Shown here: positions 1 through 10,475 of the stretch, piece after piece
Numbering within the stretch: position 1 is the stretch's first letter
Layout of the letters: every line of letters begins with the position of its first letter
Origin: Diplocarpon mali
Lineage: Eukaryota > Ascomycota > Leotiomycetes > Helotiales > Drepanopezizaceae
Direction: 5' to 3'
Length of the DNA: 64,000 nt
NCBI GenBank assembly: GCA_024741835.1
Contig: JAENRP010000178.1
Span: forward strand, 2,594-66,593
The notes under the pieces: model-generated
Seen by the model: only the letters and a program-made list of their open reading frames with translations
The model's database searches: none
What the model was told of the DNA's origin: nothing
Translations under genes and position numbers: made by a program

Positions 1-72
1 GGGGAAGGGGGGGAGGTGCGGTAGTAAACGAATAAAAATAATAGAAACTCCTTTTCCTCTTTTAATAATACA

Positions 73-95
73 ACTCCTAGTCTAAGACCGCAAGT
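73..95. repeat. 23-bp palindromic element (copy in Gyp-A copy 1)
   Basis: Arms of the ACTCCT...GCAAGT type flank a GC-rich core. It is homologous in position to the copy at 27652-27674. The family is described under the array at 16379-16848. Confidence 0.8.
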
Positions 96-503
96 TAAAA
101 GCTTAAAGTTATTAGAGCTATTAAATCGCAGTTTTAAAGAAAATTCGAAGACAATTTTAAGTAATCCTAAGCATATATGCCCTAACTAACTTAAGAGGCG
201 TCCTTGCTAAAGAAAATCTAAGCTTTATATAAAATTCGACTAATAATTTAGGAATTTCTTTAATATAGCTGTATTTGATTATTAAGCTTCTTTAGGGTAG
301 CAACTCGCTTATTTAACCTAAGGGAAGCTGGATTTAGGTATTTAGAGTTTGCGTACTAGTTTTTACCTTTTAGAGCCTATCGATTTCCAAACTAAGGGGC
401 GCGATGAGTTTCTTAAAGAAGGCCCTCGATTAAGGTTTTTAAACGTTAAATATAAAGTTTAGAAAACTAGGCTTTAATTTCCTTGATTTTTAAGGCAGAT
501 TTT

Positions 504-526
504 ACTCTTAAGCTAGGACTATAAGT
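504..526. repeat. 23-bp palindromic element in gag
   Basis: It sits at the same gag position as 27221-27243 in copy 2 and 43659-43681 in Gyp-A-long, so it is ancestral to all three copies. It reads in frame with gag. Confidence 0.82.
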
Positions 527-1494
527 AAAGGGAATTACTACTGGATTTCTCTTTACTTCTTTTATAACTTCCAGAGCTTTTAAGTGTTCTTAAACCAAGC
601 TCTTAAGGTCTTTAGTATAAGAGGGGGTAGGGGATTTTTCCTATTCTATAGCATTAATAGTTCTTTTATTAAGATCTGATTTTAAAGCAAAGGCCGAGAA
701 CTCCTTAAATAAGGCGAAGGTTATAAGGTCTTATTTATTGATCCTAAAATTCTTAATAATCTTATTATAAAGGCTAGTAGGTAATCCGAGTAAGAAAAGG
801 CGGCCTCTTTCAACTTCGCTAAGTATTTTCTAGTCGATTAAGGTATTCGATACTTGAGTAAAGGTCTAATAGTAGTTTTTAAGTTCCTTAAGAGTGCGAG
901 TAATAAGAACAAACTCCTTTAGAAAGGCTAGAGTATTGCGAATCTGCTATCTATCAAATTCCTGAAATTCAGCTTTAAGAGCTTTAATAAGTAGTTCCTA
1001 GGACTTGCGAAGCTTCTACTTAAGTAGAGATTTGATAATATCTTTACTAGTTTGGTCGCAGTAGTAAGGAAGTCGATTGATTATCTTATTATATCTAATG
1101 CCGAAATTATAATAAGTCTCCTTATATTATTTAAGGAAATTAGTAATATTAGCTTTAATGAAATAAGGAGTGCTAAGGGAACTAAGGAGGGGAAAATGAT
1201 TAGTAATAGCTTTAAAGGCGGCTATTATCGCTTTATTCGTTTCGATAGGAGGAGAGTTAGGTCGAATATAGGGCCTAAGGTGTTCTAAGGAGTTTTCAGA
1301 ATCCGAGTCAATCTTAGAGTGACTAAGGCGAGCTTGAAAAGATTTAGGCAAAGGGTTAGAAGGAGGTTTGAAATTAATATTTTTAGTATTTTTAAGTATT
1401 GATATTAAAAAAGCAAGTGCAGTTATTAAAGGGAAAGGTATTAAAGGAGAAGGCGAAGAACTTAAGTTATATAAAATTGCATTTTTATATTCTT

Positions 1495-1517
1495 ACTCGT
1501 AGGCCTGGCTTAAGAGT
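1495..1517. repeat. 23-bp palindromic element near gag N-terminus
   Basis: It is positionally homologous to 26242-26264 and 42650-42672. In these three the phase relative to gag differs from the usual one: the core reads like L-L-x-L-A. Confidence 0.8.
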
Positions 1518-2069
1518 GAAAATCCGGCTTTTGTAGAAAGTTTATTTATACTTTATTAAGACTTCTTTAATAGGTATAAAGTAATAAATAAAGGTACTAT
1601 AATCACTAGTAGTAAGAAAAGGTTTATCGAATCAAAGACTAATTTTTATGATAAAGTTTCTAAAAAAGATTCATTTTAGCTTTTAAGACAATTCCTATTA
1701 GTTCTTAGAATAAAGGGGTCTCTAGAGATGATTTTAGGGCAGTTTTCAAAGTCTTATTAAGTAGAGGCGGCTAAAGTATTTGATTTAGCTTTTTAAGAAA
1801 GCTAAAGAGACTCTTTCGATTGGAGCTTTTATTTAATATTATATAAATACTTAAAACTACTTTTATTTAAAGTAGCTATTATAGCTAATCAAACTTCTTT
1901 ATATTAGAAAGGCTGGAAATCCGATAATCGTACTAATAGGCTGATAATTCAAGCTTATTAGATCAGAGGTAGGTAAGAGAGGCGGAATAGGGGCTGAAAT
2001 AGGAAAATCTAAGGTTATTGATAATAGAGAGTAGCAATCGACAGTTCTAAATAACTAAGTGATTGCAAG

Positions 2070-2376
2070 TGTAACGACACAGAACCGCCAAAGTGCGGGA
2101 TCAAGTATGGGAGCAAGAAGTGGTGCAAAAGGCGTATTCTATAGGTCTAATACAAAGGAAACGAAGAAGTTAGAGAACCCTCCTTAAGGGAGAGCCCTTC
2201 TTCCTTATATATATAGCAGCTAGAAGCTCTATTGCCCGTTTATATAATATTATATAAGAATATCCTTTTGCACTTTTGAAGTCGATTCGAAAAAACCCTA
2301 TATTGAATCGAGATTGCAAAACCTTAAAACGCCGTACTCTTAAGTAATTGCACTAAGTGGAGGTGCAGCTATTATA
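2070..2376 (-). repeat. 3' LTR of Gyp-B copy 1
   Basis: A 307-bp direct repeat of 9326-9632. It starts TGTAACGACAC and ends in TATTATA, the decayed form of CGTTACA. On the minus strand it is preceded by a G-rich polypurine tract. Confidence 0.93.
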
Positions 2377-2391
2377 CTACCTCCCCCCTTT
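2377..2391 (-). other. Polypurine tract of Gyp-B copy 1
   Basis: On the minus strand this reads AAAGGGGGGAGGTAG immediately 5' of the 3' LTR, the normal place for plus-strand priming. The equivalent tract in copy 2 ends at 31966. Confidence 0.75.
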
Positions 2392-2649
2392 GAGAACGCT
2401 TGCCTATAAGCGTTAGGAGGTTATGACAATTTTCGTATAATAACGTATATAGCGCGTTATTATACAAACGGTACTGTTCTATATTTAGTTTAGCGCAAGT
2501 CGCATTATACACTTAAATTTGTTTTTCCCTTTATAGGATCTTCCTTCTTTAGTATAATAACTATATACTATTGTATAGGTCTCTTACTCCTACTATTATA
2601 GCGTAGGGCTAATGCGTAGTAGTAGAAACAATTACTACTACTACTACCA

Positions 2650-3516
2650 ACTATTATAAGTAAGTTTGCCCTAGTCTAGGGTCGAATCGCATCTAATACG
2701 CGTAGTGCCAATTCCCCTACTGTCGGGCGCCCTTGCGATAGCCTACTGCGTATACTACTATTAGTACGTGCGGCGCCTTATATGCGATATTATGCATAAA
2801 TGCGAGTTCGAATCAGAGCGTAGTAAGAAGTACTACTAGTGCTAAGAGCAGAAGGCGGAGTGCATCCCTATAAGTACCTTAAATCAAGTCCAAAGTTCTA
2901 GTCGCGCTAATACTTATTTATAGCTTCCCTCTTATATTAGTAAGGAGTTCGCGGCGCTGTCCGCGGCCCTTAAGGAGTAGTAGGAGGAGGCTGCCTAGCA
3001 GTAAGAGGAGGATAATAGCGGCAATAATAACGACAACGACGCTTAGGCGGTTTCGGCAGGGAACCGCAAGATGCTCTATTAAGAGGCGGTCTAGCGCGCC
3101 CGGATTCTTATTAACCTCCTGCTAGTAGCTAGCGCGGAGGCTTTGACTAGCCGCTCCTAATTAGAGCGTACTAGCCTTACGAAGCTCCACTTTATAGCTA
3201 AGGCTATAGTAAGCTAGCTAAAGGGGATCTAAGCGACGGTTACTATAAGTTAAACCCGAATTAGTATCGAATCGATCGCTGACTTTCTAATAGGAGCGCA
3301 GCGACCTTATTAAGTCCTGGCTAATAAGGTTAAAGCAATCCAGCTAAACTATACTAGGCCTCCTAGGGTCTATTACCGCGTTAGTAGAGCGGACCGCTAT
3401 AGCAGTAAAGTCTTTTATAAAGGGAGAGGGGCTTATAGTAGCGAGGGTAGCGTCAGGCGCGGCGGCTAATAAGGCGGCGCTAGCGGTAGTAAAAGGAGGG
3501 GGTCGGGGTTGCTCTA
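2650..3516 (+). pseudogene. Antisense accessory ORF in the 3' region of Gyp-B copy 1 (Cys-rich, Q/N-rich)
   Basis: The plus strand, opposite to gag-pol, carries a frame of about 280 codons broken only by TAA and TAG. The ATG at 2792 lies in this frame, but the frame is also open upstream. Near the N-terminus are a C-x-Y-Y-Y pair, H-K-C-E-F, then K-K-Y-Y-x-C-x5-C. Copy 2 has K-K-C-Y-x-Y at the same place, so the ancestral form was probably C-x2-C, H-K-C-x9-C-x2-C-x5-C. A Leu/Ala-rich helical part, a Gln/Glu/Asn/Asp-rich tract and a basic, Gly/Arg-rich C-terminus follow. The same frame, with many of the same stop positions, is found antisense in copy 2 at 30839-31705. Function unknown; zinc or nucleic-acid binding is inferred from the Cys pattern only. 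Confidence 0.6.
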
Positions 3517-3819
3517 GGCAAGGGCATATTCAAAAGGCGAGCTCTAGCTCTAGAACGGAGTTAGAGCTTATCTCCTTAAGCGCAAAGGAGGAGGGGTTAG
3601 AGGAGTTGTAAAGGGAGGAGGCAGTTGGCCTAGCATTATTATTTTTATATTTTTATTATTTTTCTCCTTTTAATTTTTTTTTTTTTATTTATATTTTTAA
3701 ATTTGTTTACTAACTCGTTTTATATCTGGCCTATTATCTTCCAAGTGATTATAATCATCTATACCACTTTCCTAAGCCTTTAGCCAAGCTTATAAGTTCT
3801 AAGGTAGTCCTAGCTTTAT

Positions 3820-6800
3820 AAGATTAGCCTAATAAAAGTCGCGAATCTTATATAAGGATCTTATAAAATTTAAGGCGCAATACTAACTTAAATTAGGGTT
3901 ATAACTAGTCTATTTAACTTAATACTCTAGCTTTCCTTAAGATAGGCGTATACCTAATATCTTAAATACTTTATACTCTTCTTACTTAGCGATCTTTTCT
4001 ATAATAGGCCAGGGTTATTCCTAACTTAGTAAAGGGTTTTGCAGATCTTTAAATAATAGCTCTAATATAAAGATATTATATATAGTAGAACCTATAGGCA
4101 GCTTAATCTAATATAAATTGCCTACCTTCTTAAGAACCTTAAAAGGACTATCCTATTAATTGGCCAGTTTCCTACTAAGGCGGTAGTTCTTAAGATTTTT
4201 TATCAAAAGGTAGACCATATCTTTAGGTTTTTAATCAATCTCCCTTTAGTATTAATTTATAGACTTACGCATTTTCTCTTAAGCGCGTTCTATATTGCCT
4301 TTCGCTACTTCCTAAGCTACGTGCATCCTTTCTACTACTAGCTTAGCTTTTGCCTAGTTCAATTTCTCCTATAGGCTAGACGTTTTTAAAGAGATCTAGT
4401 TCCAACTTATCTAAAGTGCAACTCTATACTTAAGCTAATATAAGGTCATACCGATCGAAGCGTAAGGTAGAGTCGATTGCGCATAATCTATTAATAGAAT
4501 CAGTTCACTCTAATTATTTTAATAGTAATTAATAAAAGGCCTTAGCCTTAAATCAATATACTTATTTATAATCTTCGTTTAGCTGTTAGTTTCCTTATAG
4601 TACGCTATAGAGAGTTTAATCTTAATACTAATAATACAGCAGAATTCTCTTTAAAATAAGGAGACGAACTGGGGGCCTCGGTCTAAGGTAATTGTCTCTG
4701 GAGTATGGCCGAATTAATATATCTATTAAACGAATAATCGGGCAGTTCCTTAAGCGTCGATATCTTTTTAATAAGGAATCGTAATAGCGCTTTTACTAAG
4801 TCGGTCTATAAAAACCAGGATTCGATCAAAACCGTACTTATTAGAAGGGAAATCCTTAAAATCTATATACAAGTGCTGCATAAGATAATTAAAAATAGGA
4901 AGAGGCTGCAGGAGGCCTTATTGCTTAGTTGTCTTCGAATGCGAAAATTGATAAGGTCTACAATTTGCAATGAATCTTTTACAATCCGAACCTATCCCAA
5001 CCTAATAGTACTTAAGAGTAAAAAGCTAATAGGTCTTCAAGCTACTAAGGTGCGCGCTTAAAGGTTGGTTATAAGCTTCCTAAATTAGATAAGTGTATAA
5101 AAGAGTATTATAGCGTACGCAAAGACGCTCCTTAAAGTAAAGCAATCCGTCTTTTAAAGAGTAGTTCTTAAGGAGGTCGGCGCGAATCTCTTAAAAGGAT
5201 TTGCAGTTATCTTAATAAAGCTTCTCAATTAAATTAAAGGAATCCTTAGGTCAATTCGAGGTCGAATCGGGATCATCGGTTGATATTAGGGCAAGGGTGC
5301 CTTCGACAGATTCGGCGAGAAATTTATCAGCTAATTCGGTATTAATTCAAGGGTCCAATTGGGCTAGGAAAATCAAAACCCAGGATCGGCTATCTAGCTT
5401 CGCTTGCTTATAAACTAGTATATCCTACTCTTAGTAGCTAAGAATATCGGCCTTCCGATTGTCTTTGCTAAGAGTATATATAATTCGAAAATTGAAGTTA
5501 GATAGGAATTCCATCTATTAGCACTATTTTACAGTTAGAACCTTAGTAATTATAAAGTACTTAAAGGAGCGGTGATCTAAGTAAATATCAACTTGTTCCT
5601 TAAGTAATATAAGCTTAGGTCTCCATTTGTAGCAGGATTCAATAATAGCAAAGAGTTCCTTATTATATATTTCCCAATTAGGTTCATAGCCAAAGAGTAT
5701 ATGCGAATAGAAGCCAATTAGGTACTATTGCTTATTAGAGTATTACTAAGAAAGTACTCCGGCGATAACGCTATTAAAAGCATCAGTTTCCAGCTTTATA
5801 AGCAAGTTAGGGTCAAAATGGTAAATCTACTAAATCGAGAGCAACTGCTTATAAAGCTCTTTAAAAGCAATTCGGCACTCTTCTGTCTAATTCCAAGGTA
5901 CTATCGGTCGGGTCAGAATTAAAAGGGGTTTGGCGATTAGCCTAAAGTTGCAAATAAATTATCGGTAGAACCTGCAAAATCCTAAGTAGGACTTCACTCT
6001 AGTAATAGTTTTCAAGTACTTCTAATTGCGCAGCAGTTCGACCTTTTTAAGGTCTGGTTCGATCCTAGTTATTATTAAAACGTATTTAAGATATTAAGTT
6101 CAAGTAATATAGAACTTATACTTCTTAATATTTGCTTAAAGGCTAGCGTCCAAGAGTCGTTTTAATACCTTTTTAATATAACCCTAGTGCTCCTTAATAT
6201 TCTTTAAGTAAATCAAAATATCGTCTAAATACGCTATGTAAAAATCATTTAAGTAATTTAAAAGAACGTTATTCATATACCGCTAGTAAGTACTAGGTCT
6301 ATTATAAAGGCCGAATGGAAGAACTTTGCATTTATAGGATCTGTACCTTATTCAAAAGGTAGTATATTCCTTAGATTTAAGGTCTATTTGTATTCGATTA
6401 AAAGCGGCTTAAATATCCAGTTTCGTAAAAATCTTAGCTTTAGATACTCGCCTTAAAAGCTTATCTATCCTTAGGATCAGGTAAGCGTCCTTCTAAGTTA
6501 ATGCGTTTAGCTTCCGATAGTCTATATAAAATCGGAGGCTACTGTCGGCCTTCTTTATAAATAGCACTAGCAAAGCAAAGGGGCTAGTACTTATCTTAAT
6601 AAAGCCTTTGTCTAAATTCTTAAGTAAGTACTCCTTTATAACCTTAAGCTCCTTAGTAGATTGACGGTAGAGGGGCGAATAGGCGTTAGGCAAGGGCCCT
6701 TCTAGCTATATCTTATAATTATAGTACTAATAGGAAGGGAGGGTATTTGCATCCCTTTTTAAAAAGGCTTATCTTAGAGATCGATACTATTTTAAAAGTC

Positions 6801-7670
6801 GATCGTTGATTAGCTTTTTAATATTAGGATTCTTAAGCTTATATCTTTCCTTTAGAATCCTATCTATTTTATAAATACTGGTTTAAAAGAACTCAGTCTC
6901 CTTATACTTTATATTATAATAAAAGGCGTTAGTACTGATTTCGCAAATAGGAACCGCAGCTTTAGGGCATTTGCGAATAGGGTCAGATTATAGTCGATTT
7001 ATATTAGACTAGTTTCCTAGATCTGGCTTAGTCATAGGCTAGGGCGCTGGCCTAGTAATAGCAATAAGGATCTTGCGCCTAGCTAGGACTACTAAATTAA
7101 TATAAGACTATCTTCTATTAATCTATTAAGCTTTATCTATAGTTATCTCCTATTCTTTATAATTAACGTCGGCTTAATAATTGGATCTTATTCAAAGTCC
7201 TTTAGAAAGGAGAAGACAAATAACGATTTCCTTTGCGAATTAGGGAGATAGGGGGTAATATAAAGGCCATATAAATCGGTTTTCCTTCGGATCAAGTTTA
7301 AGTCGGAATCAGCGTATCCATTTGACTCTAATAATAGTATTGCGCTAGCCTAGGTCGAGAATAACCTAAGGGCAGTTGTAAATACGCCTTCTATTAATTA
7401 TTAAGTGAAAGCGCATATAGTGCGTAGCTTATGTGCAAATAGTATTTTAAAATCCACAGATAGGAATAGGGGCTAAAAGAGGAAGAATTTAAGAGCTAGT
7501 CGCTCTCGAAAGACGTATAAAAAGGGAACGATTTAAAAACAGGTAACTAAGGGCTCTAGTATCTGCTAAAGCTAATAATAATACTCTAAGTCCATTTATA
7601 CTAATAGTATAAGAGGTTAGGAATTGCTTCCCTCCTATTAAAGAGTTAAAATCTAGCTTTAATAAGTCGC
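3820..7670 (-). pseudogene. Decayed pol of Gyp-B copy 1: protease, RT, RNase H, integrase, chromodomain
   Basis: Domains on the minus strand, in order: aspartic protease about 7660-7270; reverse transcriptase about 6785-6100, with open stretch 6493-6693 carrying P-L-Y-R-x-S-x-x-E-L and the Y-I-D-Y-R-K-L-N-A-L-T block, and an intact Y-L-D-D catalytic box near 6215; RNase H about 6095-5395; integrase about 5155-4155; chromodomain about 3976-3820. The chromodomain shows K-V-x-K-I-L, G-K-L-x-Y and V-K-W-x-x-Y-N-P-x-x, so this is a chromovirus, a group whose integrases can bind heterochromatic histone marks. Protease and RT lie one frame back from gag in copy 2, as expected for -1 frameshifting. 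Many TAA/TAG stops make it non-functional. Confidence 0.88.
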
Positions 7671-7689
7671 ACTTTCGCAGGCCTAAGTA

Positions 7690-9017
7690 GGAGTCTTTTC
7701 CTAGGCCTCTTTATTTTCCTAATCTTCCTCCATTTCAACCCTATTCTTAATTAAGTCTAGAGTCGGATCAGCTTCCTTTGTATCTTCTAAGGTATTAATC
7801 TTGCCTATAAAAGGGCACTCGGTCTTATAGTGACCAGTTTTGCTATAGGTCTAATAGGTAGCTTGCTTAAAGGGCAAAGCAGGAGAATTAGCCTTAGCTG
7901 GCGTATCTTAGTAAAAAGGGGTAGTCGGCTTCAGGGCTGGTATCCTAGAGACTCAGGTAGTACTTCTGGCGCTTAGACCGTAAGCGGTCTTATTAAAGAG
8001 CGAACCGGATATCTTTCGGTATAATACTAAGGTCGCCTTGCTTCTAGTCGAAGGGTTAAGAAGTTGATTGCTTCAGCGTTTAGCATTAAAGGCGTTCAAT
8101 TAGTTGACTATAATAGTATAGTCCTTCCCCTAAGAGGCCTTAGCTAAGGCGCAAATAGCTCTAAGCTAAGGGGTAATCTTATTTTATATAAAGAAGAACT
8201 ACTTAGATCTTAAGACCTCTCCTTAAATCGCAGCTAATTAGAATCAGGCCTAAAACTAAGGGAAAGTTTCCCTAGAATAGCCGGCTTCCCTTATATAGAG
8301 GTAGTAGAAAGTGGATTAGAATAGGTCTACCTCTTGGCCAGTTAAAAAGTAACTACTTAATAGTTCTACTATTTCTTAACAGTTCCAGAAGGGGTTAGTC
8401 TCTAAGAGGTACTAGGATTTGAGGTACGTTTAAGCTTATCCTATAGTAGATCCTCAAATAAGGGCTTAGCGAGCTCGCTCATTCAGATATAGGTCAGCAT
8501 TGACTTGCAGTCGGTCTTAGACTAAAGCTAACTACTGCTTATACATTAAAGAGGTCCTATTATTAAAAGGGGTGATCTTTTCGATTAGCTGAATTTTTAG
8601 CCGTTTCGTATCTATATCGACTTCTAGAGGAGGCTAGGTATCTTAAGGGTAGGTGGATTCTCGCTTAGTAGTCTAATATACGCGCTAAGCCGTCTCTTAG
8701 CTTTGACGAGCTAGGGTCTTTAGACTAAAGATAGCCTAAGCAATCCTGCTAATCTTACTTTATAGTTATCGATTAGATTGATCTTAATATTATATAGATT
8801 CCTCTAAACCTAAGACTATTCTTTATAAGACGTTCGGGTTCGAAAAGTCTCGTTTATCTTAGTTGGCTCAGCTATAGCATTATAGTCTCTTGCCCTTAGA
8901 GGCAAAGGAAGGTCCGGCCCTAGGAGCTGGGGTAGGGGTACTCCCTATAGAAGCTAGTCCTTTAAACGAACTGGGTACATTCCGTATTTGCTAACTTCCG
9001 GCTAGTAGGGAATTTAT
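7690..9017 (-). pseudogene. Decayed gag with CCHC knuckle, Gyp-B copy 1
   Basis: This is the capsid/nucleocapsid precursor. The start codon aligned with the ATG at 22365 of copy 2 reads ATA here (9015-9017), a G-to-A change of RIP type. The zinc knuckle is at about 7809-7862, reading Y-x-T-Y-S-K-T-G-H-Y-K-T-E-C. His and the last Cys survive while the first Cys residues have become Tyr. Stops are all TAA or TAG. Downstream, the frame passes into pol with a shift. Confidence 0.8.
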
Positions 9018-9325
9018 TTTACCGATTTTAATTTCGGTAGGAATTCGGTTAAAAAGGGGTTCTATAGAAAAAGGGTTCTAATAGCGTAGTACTCTCCTAA
9101 CTTCTGCCTATAGCACTTCTACAAAAGGAGTAGTTAAGAAAATCCGGCTAATAAAAGCGTTCCTCAATTATACTAATTAATAAGCTATACTTAAGCTCCT
9201 AGTTTATCTAAGAGATCTCTAAGATCCTAACTCTATTAAAAGTCGAAATAACTATAAATCGATTTTCAAAAGGGGTAGGATATTATTAAAAGCCGTCCCT
9301 AGCAGAGAAGAACTTCTTTATTTAA

Positions 9326-9632
9326 TATAATAATATAAAACCGCCAAAGTGCAGGATCAAGTATAAGAGCAAGAAGTAGTACAAAAGGCGTATTCTATAG
9401 GTCTAATACAAAAGAAACAAAGAAGTTAGAGAACCCTCCTTAGGAAAGAGCCCTTCTTCCTTATATACATAGCAGCTAGAAGCTCTATTGCCCATTTATA
9501 TAATATTATATAAGAATATCCTTTTGCACCTTCGGGGTCGATTCGAAAAAACCCTATATCGAATCGAGATTGCGAAACCTTAAAACGCTATACTCCCAGG
9601 TAATTGCACTAAGTGGAGGTGCAGCCGTTACA
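9326..9632 (-). repeat. 5' LTR of Gyp-B copy 1
   Basis: 307 bp, collinear with 2070-2376. Its right end retains CCGTTACA and is followed by the GCAAG duplication. Its left end has decayed from TGTAACG to TATAATA. Promoter elements were not resolved. Confidence 0.93.
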
Positions 9633-10050
9633 GCAAGGTCGATAATAGAGGAATGACAACTAACAGTTATAAATAACTGAATAATTATTATCTTAAGAGG
9701 GGTTTTCGAAGGGTTGATCTCTTATCTGCGAACTAAGAGAATCAAGAGGAGAAGTCGTATAAAGACGAAATCTTAAAGGAATCGTCCTTGCGTAGGTCAC
9801 TAATATAAGCCTAAAGGGAGATAATATAAGAATAGGCCTAAGGGAAGACTTAAAAACAAGAGGGAGGAAGCACTATAAGCGGGCTCTCTAAAGACGAGAA
9901 CTAGGACAATTCACTAGTTAAGGGTAGAATAGGTAGTTTGTATTGCGCGCTATCTTTAAGTACAATAGTAGTCCTATATATACCCCTTTCTTAGTCCTTA
10001 TTTGACCATATGACCTATGTCACAAGATCCTCCACTTCCAGGTCTCTATA
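9633..10050 (-). mobile_element. Gyp-A copy 1, 5' leader and 5' LTR segment
   Basis: 9804-10050 is the 247-bp 5' LTR read on the minus strand, starting TATAGAGACCTGG. It matches the LTRs at 25280-25527 and 41730-41976. 9633-9803 is untranslated leader, including the primer-site region reading TTAGTGACCTACGC next to the LTR. The other end of this element is outside the window. It is inserted in the 3' accessory region of Cop-C copy 1. Confidence 0.9.
9804..10050 (-). repeat. 5' LTR of Gyp-A copy 1
   Basis: 247 bp, boundaries set by comparison with the paired LTRs of Gyp-A copy 2 and Gyp-A-long. The LTR body carries GACCTATGTCACAAGATCC near its right end, shared by all copies. Confidence 0.9.
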
Positions 10051-10475
10051 GCACTACTACTTAATATAGTAAAGGGTATGCTCTAAAGCTTCTGTAATAC
10101 GTTTATTAAGTCTTATTAAGTTTTAAGCTGATTTTAAAAGATAAGAGCGATCGGACCCTAGTACTAGGAGGGCCTGCTATTCCTATAAGTAGTAGTATCG
10201 CTGCCTCCCTTGCTCTTAGTATACTATTCTCGTTTGCTCCTAAGCCCTTTAGCTTAGACCTATTCGCCTTTGCTATTACTACCGCCGCTCTTATCCTATC
10301 CGCTGCTGCTATCGCAGCCGCTGCTATAGTATCTCCCTTTATCTCTCCTATCCTTGCCCCTACTATCGCCGCTCCTGCTATCGCCGCCGCCCCTACCGTC
10401 CTCGCCCCCGTCGCCCCTGCCGCACCCCCCGCCTTCGCCCCCGCCGTCGCTGGTATATTCGCCTTCTAAATAATC
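10051..10475 (+). pseudogene. Antisense accessory frame of Cop-C copy 1 (GC-rich, low-complexity C-terminus)
   Basis: The plus strand here is antisense to the element's pol. One frame is broken only by TAA/TAG and ends in a Leu/Pro/Ser-rich tail. A second frame has no stop from about 10143 to TAA at 10468-10470 and is Ala/Pro/Ile-rich. Both exist in copy 2 on the minus strand at 39012-39460. I cannot decide which is the ancestral frame. The stretch 10240-10470 is much more GC-rich than its surroundings and nearly free of CpA, so RIP had few targets there. Confidence 0.42.

Larger units (their letters stand above)
60..1890 (-). pseudogene. Decayed gag of Gyp-A copy 1
   Basis: Read on the minus strand, this is a structural (capsid) polyprotein of the fungal Ty3/Gypsy type. 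It carries the recognisable stretch in which a short motif like Y-F-x-x-A-N-I-x-N-F-L-K is followed by a chain of aromatic- and Leu-rich helices. The longest surviving open piece on this strand is 1127-1351. The antisense open frame 1052-1288 is a shadow of it. Stops are TAA or TAG and fall at the same kinds of codon as in copy 2. No zinc knuckle, protease or polymerase is seen here. The ancestral role would be virus-like particle assembly in the cytoplasm. The family call rests on similarity to the gag region of Gyp-A-long, where the rest of the polyprotein is present. Confidence 0.75.
1..2069 (-). mobile_element. Gyp-A copy 1, distal internal segment (Ty3/Gypsy, truncated by window edge)
   Basis: This stretch is the reverse complement of 25678-27747 in Gyp-A copy 2, with the two coordinates summing to about 27747 throughout. 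It is therefore the gag-bearing interior of a minus-strand element. It continues at 9633-10050 after the inserted Gyp-B copy 1. The 3' end and 3' LTR lie left of the window. Palindrome copies at 73-95, 504-526 and 1495-1517 occupy the same places as in copy 2, so they predate the split of the two copies. Confidence 0.88.
2070..9632 (-). mobile_element. Gyp-B copy 1, complete chromovirus-type Ty3/Gypsy element
   Basis: A full-length 7563-bp element with two 307-bp LTRs (2070-2376, 9326-9632) and a perfect 5-bp target duplication GCAAG (2065-2069 and 9633-9637). The LTR ends form an extended inverted terminal repeat, TGTAACG...CGTTACA, partly decayed to TA. Order on the minus strand is 5' LTR, gag with CCHC knuckle, protease, RT, RNase H, integrase with chromodomain, an antisense ORF, polypurine tract, 3' LTR. 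It interrupts Gyp-A copy 1: joining the two sides restores sequence collinear with 25620-25740. Every coding frame is broken by RIP-type stops, so the copy is dead. Confidence 0.93.

Noticed and set aside
4873..5922. Plus-strand frames 4873-5061 and 5728-5922
   Set aside because: Antisense to integrase and RNase H of Gyp-B copy 1, with no homologous open frame in copy 2.
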